Assembly (NCBI RefSeq): GCF_029227915.1
Contig: NC_079879.1
Location: 8,804,001-8,868,000 of the forward strand
Source of the DNA: Hydractinia symbiolongicarpus
Taxonomy: Eukaryota; Cnidaria; Hydrozoa; Anthoathecata; Hydractiniidae
Direction: 5' to 3'
Length of the DNA stretch: 64,000 nt
In this document: positions 28,901 to 40,360 of the stretch, one piece after another
How the letters are laid out: each line of letters opens with the position of its first letter
Numbering within the stretch: the stretch's first letter is position 1
Position numbers and translations under genes: made by a program
Notes under the pieces: generated by a model
Database searches by the model: none
What the model was told of the DNA's origin: nothing
What the model saw: only the letters and a program-made list of their open reading frames with translations

Positions 28901-31900
28901 GATTATGTTATCCAGAACAGCTGCAATATTTTTGGGCAATTTTTATGTTCTTTTATTGTTGGCTGGATAATTGTGGCCATTCCAATGCCATTTCTTGGTT
29001 CAGATTATGCCATCAGGATATTCATTCATAAACATTTTGACAGCATTAGTATATCAAGCTGCACCAAGGTCATTAATGGTACATACATGTGTTAATGTTA
29101 AATATTGTGATTTTCTTTGTTCTTATAGTACTCTTGACAATAGAACATTGTGGAGGTGCGTTCTATACAAAAGTGGAAGCAAAGATATAAAGACCAAAAG
29201 GTAATATCCTATATATCTCTTTAACAATGGTAAAAGAACTGGCGACAAGTGTAACTGGAATACTGAGGTATTTATATTGACTCTTTTGCTTCAAACATGT
29301 ACAATGAGTGGCATTCAAGCCTGAAGAAGATGACGATTATGCATCATGGAAGAATGATGCTGAAGTTTGGCAATGCTTCACCAAGGTAGAACCTAAACGT
29401 CAAGGACCTGTTGTATATCTCTCACTGAAAGGCAAAGCTCGGGAAGCAGTTCATGCCATATCAGTTAATGACTTGAAAGGAGATGATGGTGTCTAAGTGA
29501 TTCTACAGAAACTTGAGAAAGTGTTTTAAAGTGATGAGGCAACTCGAGCATATCATGCATAAAGTTTGTAGAGGAAGAGTAGTGGAGAGAATTTTTCAAC
29601 CTTCATTGTGCAATATGAAAAATGATACAGAGAAGTGAAGTGGTACAAGCTAGAATTAGAGTTTTTCTTACTGCAAGCTGCAAATTTATCTACTGATTTA
29701 GAGAAACTGACAAGAGCTACTTCCAAGTTAGAGTACATGGATATGAAAGACAAACTACAGAAATTATTTGGTGACTCTTTTAAAGACAGCTCTGAGGTGG
29801 TTCCTGTGAAGCAAGAAGAAGCTTACTATACTTATGGCAAGAACAAGTATGGTAATGGAAAACAAGGCAGGAGAAATTATTTTCGTGGAAGCAGTTCCTG
29901 GAAGTCAAAGAAAAGGAGCACAGCAAATAGATCTGGTAATCCAGTTGATTCTAAAGGCAATGTTTTACGATGTCATCATTGTGAGTTAACAAAACATTTT
30001 GTTGGAAATTGTCCTCATCGTAAGAAGTGGTGGAAGAAAGTAATATGACTGTTCATATTACACTGACTGGGAAAGGTAGTAAAAGTATGGTGTTAGAAAT
30101 GCTGGGAAAAGATATCCTTGACATTGCTTGCACACAGAGTGTGGCTGGATCAGTGTGGATTGATGAGTTTGTTAACATGTTGAGTGAAAAAGATTGACGA
30201 AAAGGTTCATCAAAATACTGTTTCAAGTGAGCTGCTGTTTTCTTTTGGTGACGATGTGGAGAGCCGTAGCTTCAAATGTGTAAAGATTCTAGTATTTTTT
30301 GGTGGAAAAAAGCGGAAAATTATGAAAGTTGATGTTGTGAGTAATGAGATTCCATTGCTTATAAGTAAACCTGCGATGAAGTTCTTGTGTATGAAAATTG
30401 ATTTTGAAAACAATTCTGCAATGATTGATGGTGAAAAGCTTGATCTTGAGTGCACCTCATTACTTTTTGTCATTGACAGAGTTAGCTCATGAAAACTGTA
30501 AAGTTGTTTTTCATACAGAAAACCTGTTGACCTTACCTAAAGAAGAAAAAAAGAAGAAGGCAATAAAACTTCATCGTCAATTATGTCACGTGTCAAAAGA
30601 AAAATTGGCTTGCTTGTTGAAGAAAAGTAGATGCAGTGAAGAATTTTTTCGTTTGATTGATGATTGTTCTTCTTCTTGTAAGTTCTGTGAGCTTTAAAAA
30701 AATTTTACTCTAGGGCTGTGGCTGGACTGCCAGTTTCTAATAAATCTAACGATGTTGTCTGTAAGGATTTAAAGCAGCTGGAAAAGGGAAAGTTGTAGTT
30801 CCTTCATCTTGTTGATGCTGGTACTTGATACACAGCTGCATGTTTGATTAATATGAAGAAGAAAGAAGTTGTGGTATGCAAGATTTTTCAATTATAGATT
30901 GCTTATTGTGGAGCACCTAGAAAGTTTCATAATGATTGTGGAGGGGAATTTTGTAATGGAGTTATGGAGGACATGAGTGAGAAGTTAGGCATCGAGATTA
31001 GCACAACACCAGGTGAAATACTTTTCAGTAAGGGCATTGTAGAGAGAAATAATAAAGTGATCTATGAATCGATGATGAAAACCAAAGATGTTAAATGCAA
31101 TATGGATATTGTTTTGGCCTCACCTCCTGCTTTAAAATTATCTATACTTCCAGTGAAATTGTGAGACGAAATCTTAATGCTCTTCATTCAGCTCGTGAAA
31201 ATTTTATTAAGGCAGAATCAAGTACCACCATTCGCCATGCTCTAAGACACAATGTGCGCACTTTTTCAGAGCAGCATTACACAAATGGTGAAAAGGTTTT
31301 TTACAGGTGCAAAAATGCAAAGAATTGGAAAGGTCCTGGAACAGTTCTTGGTAAATAAGGCAATTTGAGTTAATACGTCATGGTAGTTCCCTTTACAGAT
31401 GCCATCCTTGCCAACTAATGAAAGTGATTCCTCCTCCAACCCTCATCCTCCAATGAAGTAAAGACGCAAAGAAGAATGAATTGTGGTAATGTTGTTGCTG
31501 AAGTAGGAGATGAAAGTGATAGTGATGCGGAAATAGTAGAGAAAGATGAGAGGGAATCTAGTGCAAGGAAGAGCCACGTGTCCCAAAGTATATACTCCAA
31601 TCACAGTAAACCTAAGCCAGAAACTAACATTTGTTACATGCTGAGAGATGGTTGCAAAGGAGAAGGAGCTCTCTAATCTGTGTGGTCAAGCAACAGTGTC
31701 ATGCAAGTGGGTAATTACAGAGAAGGAGATAAATGGAGCAAAGTTGTTGAAAGCTAGGTTAGTAGCGCGAGCCTTTGAGGAGGTTGTAGAATGTAGAACT
31801 GATTCAACAACTTGTTGTCGCCAAGCTTTAAGAATGGTGTTTGTGTCTGCGGCATCAATGTCTTGGAAGTTGGAATCATTAGATATTACATCCGCCTTTT

Positions 31901-33954
31901 TACAAGGACCATTGTTTGAGAGAAATGTTTTTGTACAACTGCCTGCTGAGTTTAACAACATGGAGAAGCATTTCCAATGTAACGCTGCTTAATGATTGGC
32001 TTCTTGGAATATAAGTGCCATACAAAAGAAAAAAACATGCTCAGACTCAGCTTTTCCCTCAGTGGGATGACAAGACAAATTTCATTCATGTGTATTATGT
32101 TACCCACACCCAGATCATGACCTATATTAAAAATGTTTGACCAACATTGCTCCGGTGTACTTTTGGCACATATTGATAGATGTGATCATACAACAATAGT
32201 CCAGTCGTTAAAGTAAAAAAAACACACTGACCTGGAAAAAAATGATATAGAGCTGAAACTTGGCACACTTACTCCTTTTAATATGTAGATTACCAGAAAA
32301 AAAAGCCCCATCGATAGCATTTGTAGAAAATGAGATATGCGCCATTTTTAAAAATGGTGGATTTCCAAATTTTAAATTCGTCCTTTAACTTATTTGCTTG
32401 GCCGCCGTTTGCAATTACCATTTCCCGAAAATGATTTGCTACCACTTCCAAAAATAAGGGGAATCTGCTTCATGGAACTAATACCATTGGGAATCTTAAA
32501 CCATGCTTATTGATTAAAACATGGGATTGACAAGCAGAGGTTCTAATCTCACCTTAATTGCCTCTTTAAGTGATCCTAAGATATTTTTTGAATTCATGAT
32601 GACACACAGCAACAGCATCATCAATGCTACCCTTCATTAAATAACCATAAAACATGGCATATCTGTTGTTTGGAATCGGTGGTGTTTGCACATGTTTTGC
32701 ACTTTGTAAGAATTACATCATAATTTTCTGTTAGCTGCTCTAATATCTCACTTGCCATCGGGAACACGTCACACATTAAAAGGCTTTGCCATTACGATTG
32801 AGTTCACTGATCTGTGCTTGTATTCCTCTGGAATAAAATACCTGAAAATTCAAAACATGCTAGATGAACATGTTTAACAAATTCATACTAACCTTTACAA
32901 ATAAATCGCAAAAGTATCACAGCTTGATCTGTTCCATCAATTATTTGATCTGATAAAATTTCAATCACCTGGCAATGAAATGATGTTTGGCAATTTTACT
33001 TTTAGCAAAAAAAAATAAGGTAGTAATTTCAAAAGCAATTAAAAAGTCATTCTTGGTATAACATTTTTACCTTAGCAAGTTAAACTAGAAAAGCCTAGGC
33101 TGAGTTAGTAAAGTCCAGAAAGGTGAAATGTCTTCTTAAATTAACACTTGTACTAGAAAGTTCCAACATCATATAAAATTGTCTTTGATACAATTATTTT
33201 GCCTCCTTCTGAGCTCAGATATTTCTACCTAACAAGCTAGTGTTCTATTCATCATATCATCCTTATACTGTTCTAATGTCAATAAACCTTTTATATTGTT
33301 TTTTATTAAGTTTTACATTAACCTTTTTTTGCTAAAATTGTTTTATGAAGGGTAGACACACCAAGGCATTTCCATTTTTTCAAGAAATCTATATTACATT
33401 GTTTGTTTATATTGTCTGTGAGCCAAAGATATAGCTGCAAGTAAGGATTTCCATTTCTGTTTAAAGACCAATTTTTTCCTAATTATCATCCAGATTGTTT
33501 ATCATAAGGCATTCTTTAACTCTTTACTAATAGAAAGGCAGTAATGTCAATTGAAACTAAATTCTTGTGTGAGGATTTCAACTTTACCCTTGATACTGGT
33601 GACAATGGCTTTTTTTAATGGATGAAGCTCATCTGAGACATTACCATTCAAACTGTTTTTATTGAACCAGAATCCCATAAAAAATTAACAAATTTGAGGC
33701 ATTTTATGATTGTATATCAAATATTTTATAAAGAAATATCACAATACAGTACAGGAGAATTTCAGAAATATTTACATATGAGAAAAATTATTTTAATTCT
33801 AGATCCTAAAGTATTTGTGCTTAAGACAAAGTTCAAATCAAACCCGCCAAAACGCAATGAAATACCTCACCTTACTAAACTTTAAAGAAGCAATTGCTTT
33901 CTCTGCATTCTTCTTATTACCATCACAAATGCTCAATAACAGTTCCTTGCTCAT
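7936..33954 (-). CDS. FANCI: FANCI, Fanconi anaemia complementation group I protein (complete, 49 exons)
   Basis: Partner of FANCD2 in the ID2 DNA clamp that is mono-ubiquitinated during interstrand-crosslink repair. Exons high to low: 33871-33954, 32893-32968, 28074-28165, 27952-27987, 27778-27863, 27387-27454, 26830-26890, 25758-25799, 25627-25680, 25493-25562, 25007-25216, 24276-24368, 24125-24203, 23906-23951, 23663-23745, 23503-23579, 23331-23418, 23041-23099, 22721-22792, 22566-22636, 22413-22473, 21837-21975, 21612-21667, 21349-21417, 20918-21022, 20694-20775, 20122-20213, 19612-19695, 19488-19528, 19179-19261, 19009-19099, 18805-18904, 18639-18718, 18476-18539, 18238-18340, 13314-13393, 12910-13023, 12608-12659, 12444-12520, 11766-11816, 11502-11570, 11158-11248, 10787-10923, 10610-10654, 9897-9953, 8870-9016, 8635-8730, 8187-8327, 7936-8025. 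Phases agree throughout: 1347 aa (human 1328). Diagnostic matches include [66 protein letters not shown] and KRSTSRDF. The C-terminus ends basic ([11 protein letters not shown]), like the human tail. The exon at 27952 uses a GC donor. Confidence 0.95.
12664..12880. repeat. AAC-rich low-complexity tract in a FANCI intron
   Basis: Plus strand is almost free of G and built from AAC/ACA-like triplets (CAACAACATTAAAAAC, AACAACAACGACGACAAC). It lies in the 249-base intron between the exons at 12608-12659 and 12910-13023. It is simple sequence, not coding. Confidence 0.7.
13524..13625 (+). repeat. 5' LTR of the copia element
   Basis: Starts TGTTTAAGACGTTTAC and ends GAAGTTAACA (TG...CA). Paired with 17756-17854. 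Preceded by target duplicate AAATC. Confidence 0.92.
13764..14381 (+). pseudogene. gag of the copia element
   Basis: An open frame of about 200 codons encodes a gag-like protein ending in a single CCHC zinc knuckle, [14 protein letters not shown] (CX2CX4HX4C), just before the stop. Upstream is a copia-type capsid-like region ([18 protein letters not shown]). In an intact element gag continues into pol. Here the frame closes and the next reading continues in another frame, so this is the least damaged piece of a dead element rather than a host gene. Confidence 0.75.
14390..17560 (+). pseudogene. pol of the copia element, multiply frameshifted
   Basis: Pieces in several frames. Protease-like [15 protein letters not shown] lies near 14500. 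Integrase core is at 15052-15495, with [25 protein letters not shown] and the [12 protein letters not shown] signature. RT begins near 16381 ([14 protein letters not shown]) and its catalytic HVDD lies near 16795-16806. An RNase H start (VFSDASYAD) is near 17228. Stops and shifts between the pieces rule out a functional polyprotein. Confidence 0.85.
17756..17854 (+). repeat. 3' LTR of the copia element
   Basis: Starts TATTTAAGAAGTTTAC (the terminal TG has mutated to TA) and ends GAAGTTAACA. Followed by the second AAATC target duplicate. Confidence 0.92.
20283..20445. repeat. A/T microsatellite-like tract (ATAAA/AATATA)
   Basis: Imperfect runs of AAATATAAAT and ATAAATAA in the FANCI intron between exons 20122-20213 and 20694-20775. 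Low complexity, no gene. Confidence 0.8.
27126..27156. repeat. T11-AA-G18 homopolymer junction
   Basis: Eleven T, two A and eighteen G in a row, within a FANCI intron. It is an outlier in a very AT-rich sequence. The G-run length may be unreliable in any assembly. Confidence 0.85.
28790..29100 (-). pseudogene. Degraded reading frame, unidentified
   Basis: Read on the minus strand, this gives [43 protein letters not shown] and [18 protein letters not shown] in one frame interrupted by three stops, ending in a stop after [11 protein letters not shown]. The protein-like composition suggests an old coding fragment, perhaps of a transposon or a processed copy. It lies in FANCI intron 2, and nothing links it to FANCI. 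I do not recognise the family. Confidence 0.3.
29300..31991 (+). mobile_element. Copia-type retrotransposon relic, truncated
   Basis: In FANCI intron 2 (28166-32892), antisense to the gene. Order matches copia: gag-like ([20 protein letters not shown]), zinc knuckle [14 protein letters not shown] near 29970-30020, protease region, integrase HHCC ([17 protein letters not shown] with later CKFC) near 30570-30700, integrase core fragments ([18 protein letters not shown]) to about 31160, and RT N-terminal half ([33 protein letters not shown]) to 31991. It then ends before the YVDD motif. Stops interrupt every domain. I found no LTRs. The gag differs clearly from the 13.7-kb element, so this is a separate lineage or a much older insertion. 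Confidence 0.85.
31992..32892. other. Gene-free intron stretch
   Basis: Remainder of FANCI intron 2 after the copia relic. Minus-strand readings give short protein-like scraps between many stops and nothing I can name. No repeat ends were seen. Confidence 0.4.
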
Positions 33955-34179
33955 AATTTTGAAATATACATTTACCTAAAAACATAATAGAAAATATATT
34001 TATAATCTTAACCCAAGCCTAATGCCTATTGTGATTTTTAAACATTGACAGGTTAAACCAAGCAATGTCAGGTTAAACTCTGCAGTATAGAAGGTCCTTA
34101 AAAGGTTATATATAAATTTAGAAAATAACATACTTGTTAGACACTACGAAACACACTTTTATTAAAAAGCGTCACCGTC

Positions 34180-34318
34180 AACAAAATAAATTGATCGTCA
34201 ACTAAAAAATTGACCGTCAACTAAAAAAATTGATTGTCAACTAAAAAAATTGATCGTCAAATAAAAAAATTGACCGTCAACTAAAAAAATTGACCGTCAA
34301 CTAAATAAATTGACTGTA
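34180..34318 (+). repeat. Subterminal tandem repeats of the CACTA element, unit about 22 bp
   Basis: Six or more copies of ATTGACCGTCAACTAAAAAA with single-base variants (GATCGTC, GATTGTC, GACCGTC). Probable transposase-binding array by analogy with plant CACTA elements. Confidence 0.8.
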
Positions 34319-34470
34319 CGTAAGTAATAATAACCGGTAATATTTCTTATTAATGGTCAATTTATAACTTGCAAATCTTCCACGAAAATATTAACCGTTA
34401 ACAAATGAAATTAACAGAGTGTAAACATTATTGATGGTTAATAAATCTTGTTAACTGCTAATATCAATAC

Positions 34471-35230
34471 TGTCTCAAAATTTTCAATGTTGTTTTCGTA
34501 ATATTATACGAACGCTATACAAAATACTTCGTTATACGAATGTCATACAAAGTGCTTTAAAATAAAAAATATAAAGTTTTTTAAAATATAATAAAAAGTT
34601 TTTTTCATTATAAGAAGAAAATTATACAAACTTTAAACAAAGTAAATTGCTATACGATCTTAAAACGAACTTCAGAAGTACCAGCTTAATTGCACAGAAC
34701 TAAACAAAACTTACAAAAGTTTAAATTTTTATGTCATTTTAACAAAAAATAGCTACTTTCGGAGATTTTGGGATGGCGATTTCATCGCTTGTGTGATTTT
34801 CATTTAGTTCAAATGTCAATTTGTTTTTAAATGCTGCAAGCGGTGTAAAGGTTAATGCAATCATTTTATGTTCAATTGATCTGAATGGCTATCGCTCGAA
34901 AGCTCCCCTACAAAGTTAAATTCATTCAACTTTGCAAGGGAACTTTATTCTATCGCCGGATCCAAATTTCTCTGAATCATCGCGTTTCTATATTTGAATG
35001 TAAATAAAATAAATAAATTTCGTATAAGGAAACGAACTAGTTAAAAAATATAAAGGCTTTAGATAATAATCCAATTATAATAAACAAACTTTGTACGTAC
35101 TTCTGATACGAACTTCTTTGAAACGATACGAGCTACATACGAACTTCTTTGAAATGATACAAACTTTATAATTTTGATAATTCGAAAAAGATGTATCAAA
35201 AATAAAATGATATAAAAGAATTAATCGATA
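34471..35230. mobile_element. Degenerate inverted-repeat element nested in the CACTA element
   Basis: Starts TGTCTCAAAATTTTCAATG, followed by TTATACGAACGCTATACAAA and CGAATGTCATACAAAGTGC. It is collinear with the better-preserved element at 41471-42742. Its 3' end is eroded. Inside is a hairpin around 34903-34950 (AAAGCTCCCCTACAAAGTT paired with AACTTTGCAAGGGAACTTT). Confidence 0.65.
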
Positions 35231-36627
35231 CGAAGTTTCAGTGCATTAGACTTAATTAATTGACTGGCAACGTTTAAAATTGGCAGACAACATATTTATT
35301 AGTCGTTAATTTTTCTGATTGACCGTCAATAATTTTTACTACAGTTAATTTGTCTTTGATATTTATAAAATATCTGTAATGACCGACAATCAAAATTATT
35401 AACCGTGAACTAATTTTATTAACGGTCAATCTTTTAAACTGACTGTCAATTAAATTTGTTATCAGTTAACAAGAAAAGTAAAGAGGCAACAAAAAACATT
35501 GACCGTTAATAAAATTGAATAAAGGTTAACGTGAGAACGTTGACGGTGGCGCTATTTAATAAAAGTGGGTTTAGTAGTGAGAATTATATAGTTAGCAGAA
35601 AAGAATTGTGGCTTAAAGAATAGCACAGTGAAGTTGATGAGCAGAAAAAATGGAATTAAAATAGAATTACACAAATTTTCTGTAACAATAAAGTACGGAA
35701 GATTGTTTGAATGGAGAAGAATGTTTAAATAATTTTGTCATCCATTTACATCTCATCAATGTGTGTATGATAAAATATATTGCATCAATGGGGAGGAGAT
35801 CAGTTGCATGTTTCTTATTAGTTGCTAAGGTAGTGACGATAAAAAAAAGACATCTATACATTTGATTTAACCATTTTCAGCAGGAATTACTAATTAAGTC
35901 CTTGGCACTAGGTTGTGAAACACATGTCAATAACATCTAGAAATGATACCTGCCATACTGCTCTATTACCAGAAGCAAATCATTTCAATGTGATCAAAGA
36001 TATCAATAGATTACGGTAAATAACATTTAACACACAAAAAATGATCTCCAGAATTGTGTTTTAGAGAGAGTATGGAAATCATAATAGGAGCACTGCTAAG
36101 CAATAGAAATATAAAAGCATTTTTACTGTGTGAAAAAATTAAATCATGCAGGTGAAGTTAGGTTACATACGTACATGATTGAAGATGCAGTTATATTAAC
36201 ATGTAACTATTTTCTTTGTTGAGAGGCCTGGTGCCGGTAAAAATAGGAGTAATTATTTACCAAATTTATTTGGCTAATTTTGGTGTCAATGGGAAACTTA
36301 CAAAAAAAGGTTTAGCTTGTAGAACCTCAATATAATAGCTAATTGAAATGCAAAAATCTGTTTCAAAATAAATGTTTTATTTTTAAACTTTACAGTGAAA
36401 CTATAGGTTCCTAGGTTGGATTGATGGGTTAAAAATAACAATGTTAATTAAATGTTTTCTATGGCATGATGAGAATCTAGTTAGCTACGTTACCACCAAA
36501 ATAATGCGAAACACAAATAGCGTAGGCCTCAAAGCTACAAAAATAGGAGTTTTTTTATGGAAAAGTTAGTCCTAATTTTCTAGCTAGCCCAAAGACAAAA
36601 CAGAGAAAAGAAAGTAAACAAACACTG

Positions 36628-37610
36628 CAGCCCTCGAAATTAGCGTTGGCAATCGGCAATTGCTGGCGCAGTTTCATTTTGCGATGACAAAAAACTGCAG
36701 AGGCTAATCTTTGCTGTGCACTAATTTTGCGGTAGAAAAGTTGGGGACGTTTTGATTCGTGAACCCCAAACACGATGATCGAGTGTCAACATATAGCGAC
36801 TCTCTCAATCTTAACTTCCTTTTCTATATACATGTCCGAAATAGCATGACTATACTGTCATTTTTATAAATTTATTGTTTATTTTTCAGGTCATCACAAG
36901 CAAATAGGCAAAATTATGCTTCGTTTTCAAATTACAAAAACTCTTTATCCATCAGCTACATTTTAACAAAATTTATGCAAACAAATGTTTTTTACCGCAC
37001 GTGGGTTTCGTTTTTAAAATTGTTTAAATAACACTTGCAGCATAAAGAAAATCCATTAAATTCGGACCTGCTGTGGTTTCCAATTGCTTTGTCAAATGAA
37101 GAAATTATATACAATTAAATCCACGATAAAATGTCTGTTCTGCCTGTAAGTGCAGTTTTGCAGACTTAATTCATCCGTGCTCCGTTGGCGTTCACCTCAA
37201 CATTAGTTAAGGAACGCATGGCTGGATTTCTTGTGTAAGACCTGGTTACAACAACGAAGGTGCTAGGCCAAAGAGATTTAGGTAACTTAATCAGGAGTCC
37301 GTGAATTAGCTAGGATGGTCAGGTTGGCTATGAATAGGCTTGCTTGTGGATTAAAAGGACCAGGACTATTCAATAGTTCTAAGACAAAACGTTTTCGACC
37401 AAGACGAAAATCTATCGGATGTTTTGTCCACAGAAATGTGGCGGAAATTTTGTTTCACAAGTCTCCAAAAATTATTTCGAGGGCTGATATCGCACACTAC
37501 AAAATGGATTTTATAGGTTGATTTTAAAAACTCTATTTTTCAGGTGTGCGATCACACGCTGCAAACGACTATAAATTGCTGACGGGTTTTTGGACTAATT
37601 TCAAGGGCTG
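36628..37610. mobile_element. Inverted-repeat element with hAT-like ends
   Basis: Left end CAGCCCTCGAAATTAG (36628-36643) and right end CTAATTTCAAGGGCTG (37595-37610) are inverted repeats with one mismatch in 16. Ends CAG...CTG are hAT-like. CACTG occurs directly outside both ends (36623-36627, 37611-37615), a 5-base duplicate rather than the usual 8. About 980 bp, no coding capacity. Confidence 0.65.
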
Positions 37611-39272
37611 CACTGACTGTAAAATATAAAAAAGATGTAACAAAAAAGTCCTTACAAGGCCACATGGATACAACATGTGATTGGAGATTAAAATGGGTAG
37701 TGAGGAATCACAAGAGGGTGATCTAAAACTAACTTTAAGTTAGGGCAGTGTCGATACAAGAAATCTCAGTTTAATTGTGGGTGGGTTTTTAAGTTGATTG
37801 TTTTTTATGAGGTAATTTGACTTTTATTAAATGTTTAAGAAAATATGAAATTTAAAATTAAAGTAAAAGTATGTTTTTATGCTTCTTATTTTTGGTATTG
37901 TATATCATCTCTATTTCAAATTTTTATTGCTGTTTGAGGACCACTAGCAGCAGTGTACCTGCAAAGAGAGCCATGAATAACTTTATAAGTACTGCTTCAT
38001 TTTAGTAAAAAAAATTACGATTAATCTATTTTTATTATTCATTTATTATACATTCAGTTTTGTAATGTCGGGGAGCTACTGGACACACAGGAAAGCAAAA
38101 ATGCAAATAATTGACCAAAGAAACGAATGTAAAAGCTCTCCACACGTTTGAGATTGCTGAAGAAGACAGGTCAAACTGACGTTTCTCGTGGAAACTTGAG
38201 TATAAGGTTAATGGGTTAGGTTTTGTGTCATGAATATGACTTCTAGTTTTCAGGCTGGCCTCCTCTCCCTGCTTTGCACTTGCTTGCTCTTGTTTTGTTG
38301 TTTACTTTTCCCACATGGATTCCTAGTGTAGCTCACGCAACTTTCCCGCGCTTGCGAAGAAACTTTTATTAGCAAAGTAGAAGTTATTATTGTTTGAATT
38401 AAGTTTTATACCTTTTTGAAAAGAAGAAAAACACAAATAACATTTTTTTCGGTTTTACTGCTAATCAAATGAATATTCTGCGTAAAGATAATCTTTTTAG
38501 GTTAAAAAAGTTTAAGCACATTTGGGTTAGTTGTGTGTCTTGCATGGTTGGTCAAACTTGAATCCAGTGGTTAGTTTTACCATAAACAACATTCTGCCAT
38601 AATGCGAAAAATGTGCTGGAAGTGGGTAAAACCTTTCATCATGCCATAAATATTTGAATGGTTTGGTTGGTTAGCTGTTAGATATTCATAAAATTGAGGA
38701 AGGTGTTTGTATGTGGTAGTTAACATGCTCGATATTTCTGTTTGTTCTGTTTACTTCCTTTTTTTACTATAAAATTCTTTCGTGTTTTGATGTGTTTTTT
38801 ATTATCGGATCCGGGTTAGCTAACACATCACATTTTGAAAAACAAAACAAAAAAATTCTGAGGAAGACTTTACTGTAATATTCAACTGCAGTTAACATTT
38901 TCACTGCAGTTGATTTGCATGGTCATTTCTTCATAGAACTTAAAAGATTGGCTACTAAATAGAGGCATTTGTAGTCTTTTTCAGTCATACTGTATTAGTA
39001 AATTCAAATATGTTGGTCATTTTTGTTGTTAGAAATGATTAAAAAAATCAAGCATGTTAACTCGGATCTGAAAATATCTACCTGCTAGCTAGAGCTATAG
39101 ATATCTTTTATAGCTAGAATATGTTTTATGGTTTTGAATTTTGGTTTTATCTGAACTAACCTGTATAGCTAGCTAAGTTGATGTAAAGGGGATTGCTTTT
39201 GGCATACTTACACGACAGTGCGACCTGTCAAATCTGATAATTCTTGAACTTGCTTAACTATTCTTGAAATAA

Positions 39273-39662
39273 GAGGGTGCTGATAAGCCGCAAACGCCCG
39301 CATATATACAGGCGAGTTCGGGCGACTTTTCAAATAAAACCGCCCGCAATTTCTCGAACTCACCCGGAACATTCCCGAAATGCAATTCCTTGTAACAAAC
39401 CATGCGGAAGTTATTTGTAAAGTAAACTTTTTCAAAAACTATTAAAAAACAGTTCTTCTAAGAACTTCGCTACAACATAGTTAGTTTATTTTGATTTTTA
39501 TAGTTTTTTTGGAATCATATGTTAGTGTCTGTTTTTTTTGGGGGGGCATTTTTCGGGCCTATGCGGGTTTTTTCGGGCGAATTCTTGAATTTTTTTTAAA
39601 ACTCCGAACTCGCTCGGAAACGCCCGCACTTTTTACGGCGTATGCGGCTTATTGGCACCCTC
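39273..39662. mobile_element. MITE with 20-bp inverted ends and 9-bp flanking duplicate
   Basis: Left arm GAGGGTGCTGATAAGCCGCA (39273-39292) and right arm 39643-39662 are inverted repeats with 18 of 20 matching. TCTTGAAAT occurs at 39262-39270 and 39664-39672, a likely target duplication, with one or two unassigned bases at each junction. The interior is rich in CGGGCG/CGCCCG, unlike its surroundings. The superfamily is uncertain; the 8-9 base duplicate would allow hAT, P or Mutator. Confidence 0.75.
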
Positions 39663-40017
39663 GTCTTGAAATCCAAAAAAGCGCTATCAATTTCATTTGA
39701 CTTAATCTTGAAAAAGATAACCTTTGAAGTAAACAGAAATGCACACTTGTATCAAATGAAGCCTTTTTGAGGACTCGACACCAACACACTTTAATTTCAA
39801 CAAAGTCTACAGTACCGCTTGAATGTAACTTTTACATACAAACTTAATTGCTTTCTATTGTTATCGTTGTGCGCGAGTCAGAACAATAAGATTTGATGAA
39901 TCCTTTTGTTGTCACATGTAACATGTATGTTATTGTTTAAAAGTGATTAAGATCACGATGGCTATTGAAATATATTATGTTAGAAAAATGAACGAACATA
40001 ACACGTTAAAAGTATTT

Positions 40018-40360
40018 CTATCGCCTTTTTATGTTCCTAAACTTTTAAAATGCGATTTAGTAAAGCTTTCCTATCGCCTTTTTCGTTCTTAAACTTTTAA
40101 AACACGATCTAACGAAGCTTTTCTATTGCCGTTTTTCGTTCTTAAATTTTTAAAACACGATTTAAGAAACTTTTATATTGCCGTTTTTTGTTTTTTTTAA
40201 AATGCGATCTAAAAAAGCTTTTCTATCACTGTTTTCTGTTCTTAAACTTTTAAAATGCGATCTAATAAGGCTTTTCTTTCGCCGTTTTTCTTTGTTAAAG
40301 TTTTAAAACACGATCTAAAAAATCTTTTCTATCACTGTTTTTCGTTCTTAATTTTTAAGT
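40018..40360 (+). repeat. Minisatellite, unit about 57-60 bp, six imperfect copies
   Basis: Units contain TTTCTATCGCCGTTTTTCGTT, CTTAAACTTTTAAAA and CACGATCTAA. Copies diverge by substitutions and short deletions. Non-coding. Confidence 0.85.

Larger units (their letters stand above)
34142..35579. mobile_element. CACTA (EnSpm-type) DNA transposon, non-autonomous
   Basis: Ends are CACTAC...GTAGTG. The 41-base terminal inverted repeats (34142-34182 and 35539-35579) agree at 37 of 41 positions. A 3-base target duplication AGA flanks it (34139-34141 and 35580-35582), as expected for CACTA elements. Both subterminal regions are packed with variants of ATTGACCGTCAACTAAAAAA, tandem on the left (34180-34315) and scattered and mixed in orientation on the right (35310-35540), like the subterminal transposase-binding repeats of this superfamily. 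The interior has no coding sequence and carries a second element (see 34471-35230). It lies just upstream of the FANCI start. Confidence 0.85.

Noticed and set aside
33694-33885. Plus-strand ORF overlapping the first FANCI exon
   Set aside because: Antisense shadow. The minus-strand exon 33871-33954 provides the FANCI start and joins in phase to the next exon.
34166-34320. Regular about 22-base repeats resembling a CRISPR array
   Set aside because: Units abut with no unique spacers, the host is eukaryotic, and the array is part of the CACTA subterminal repeats.
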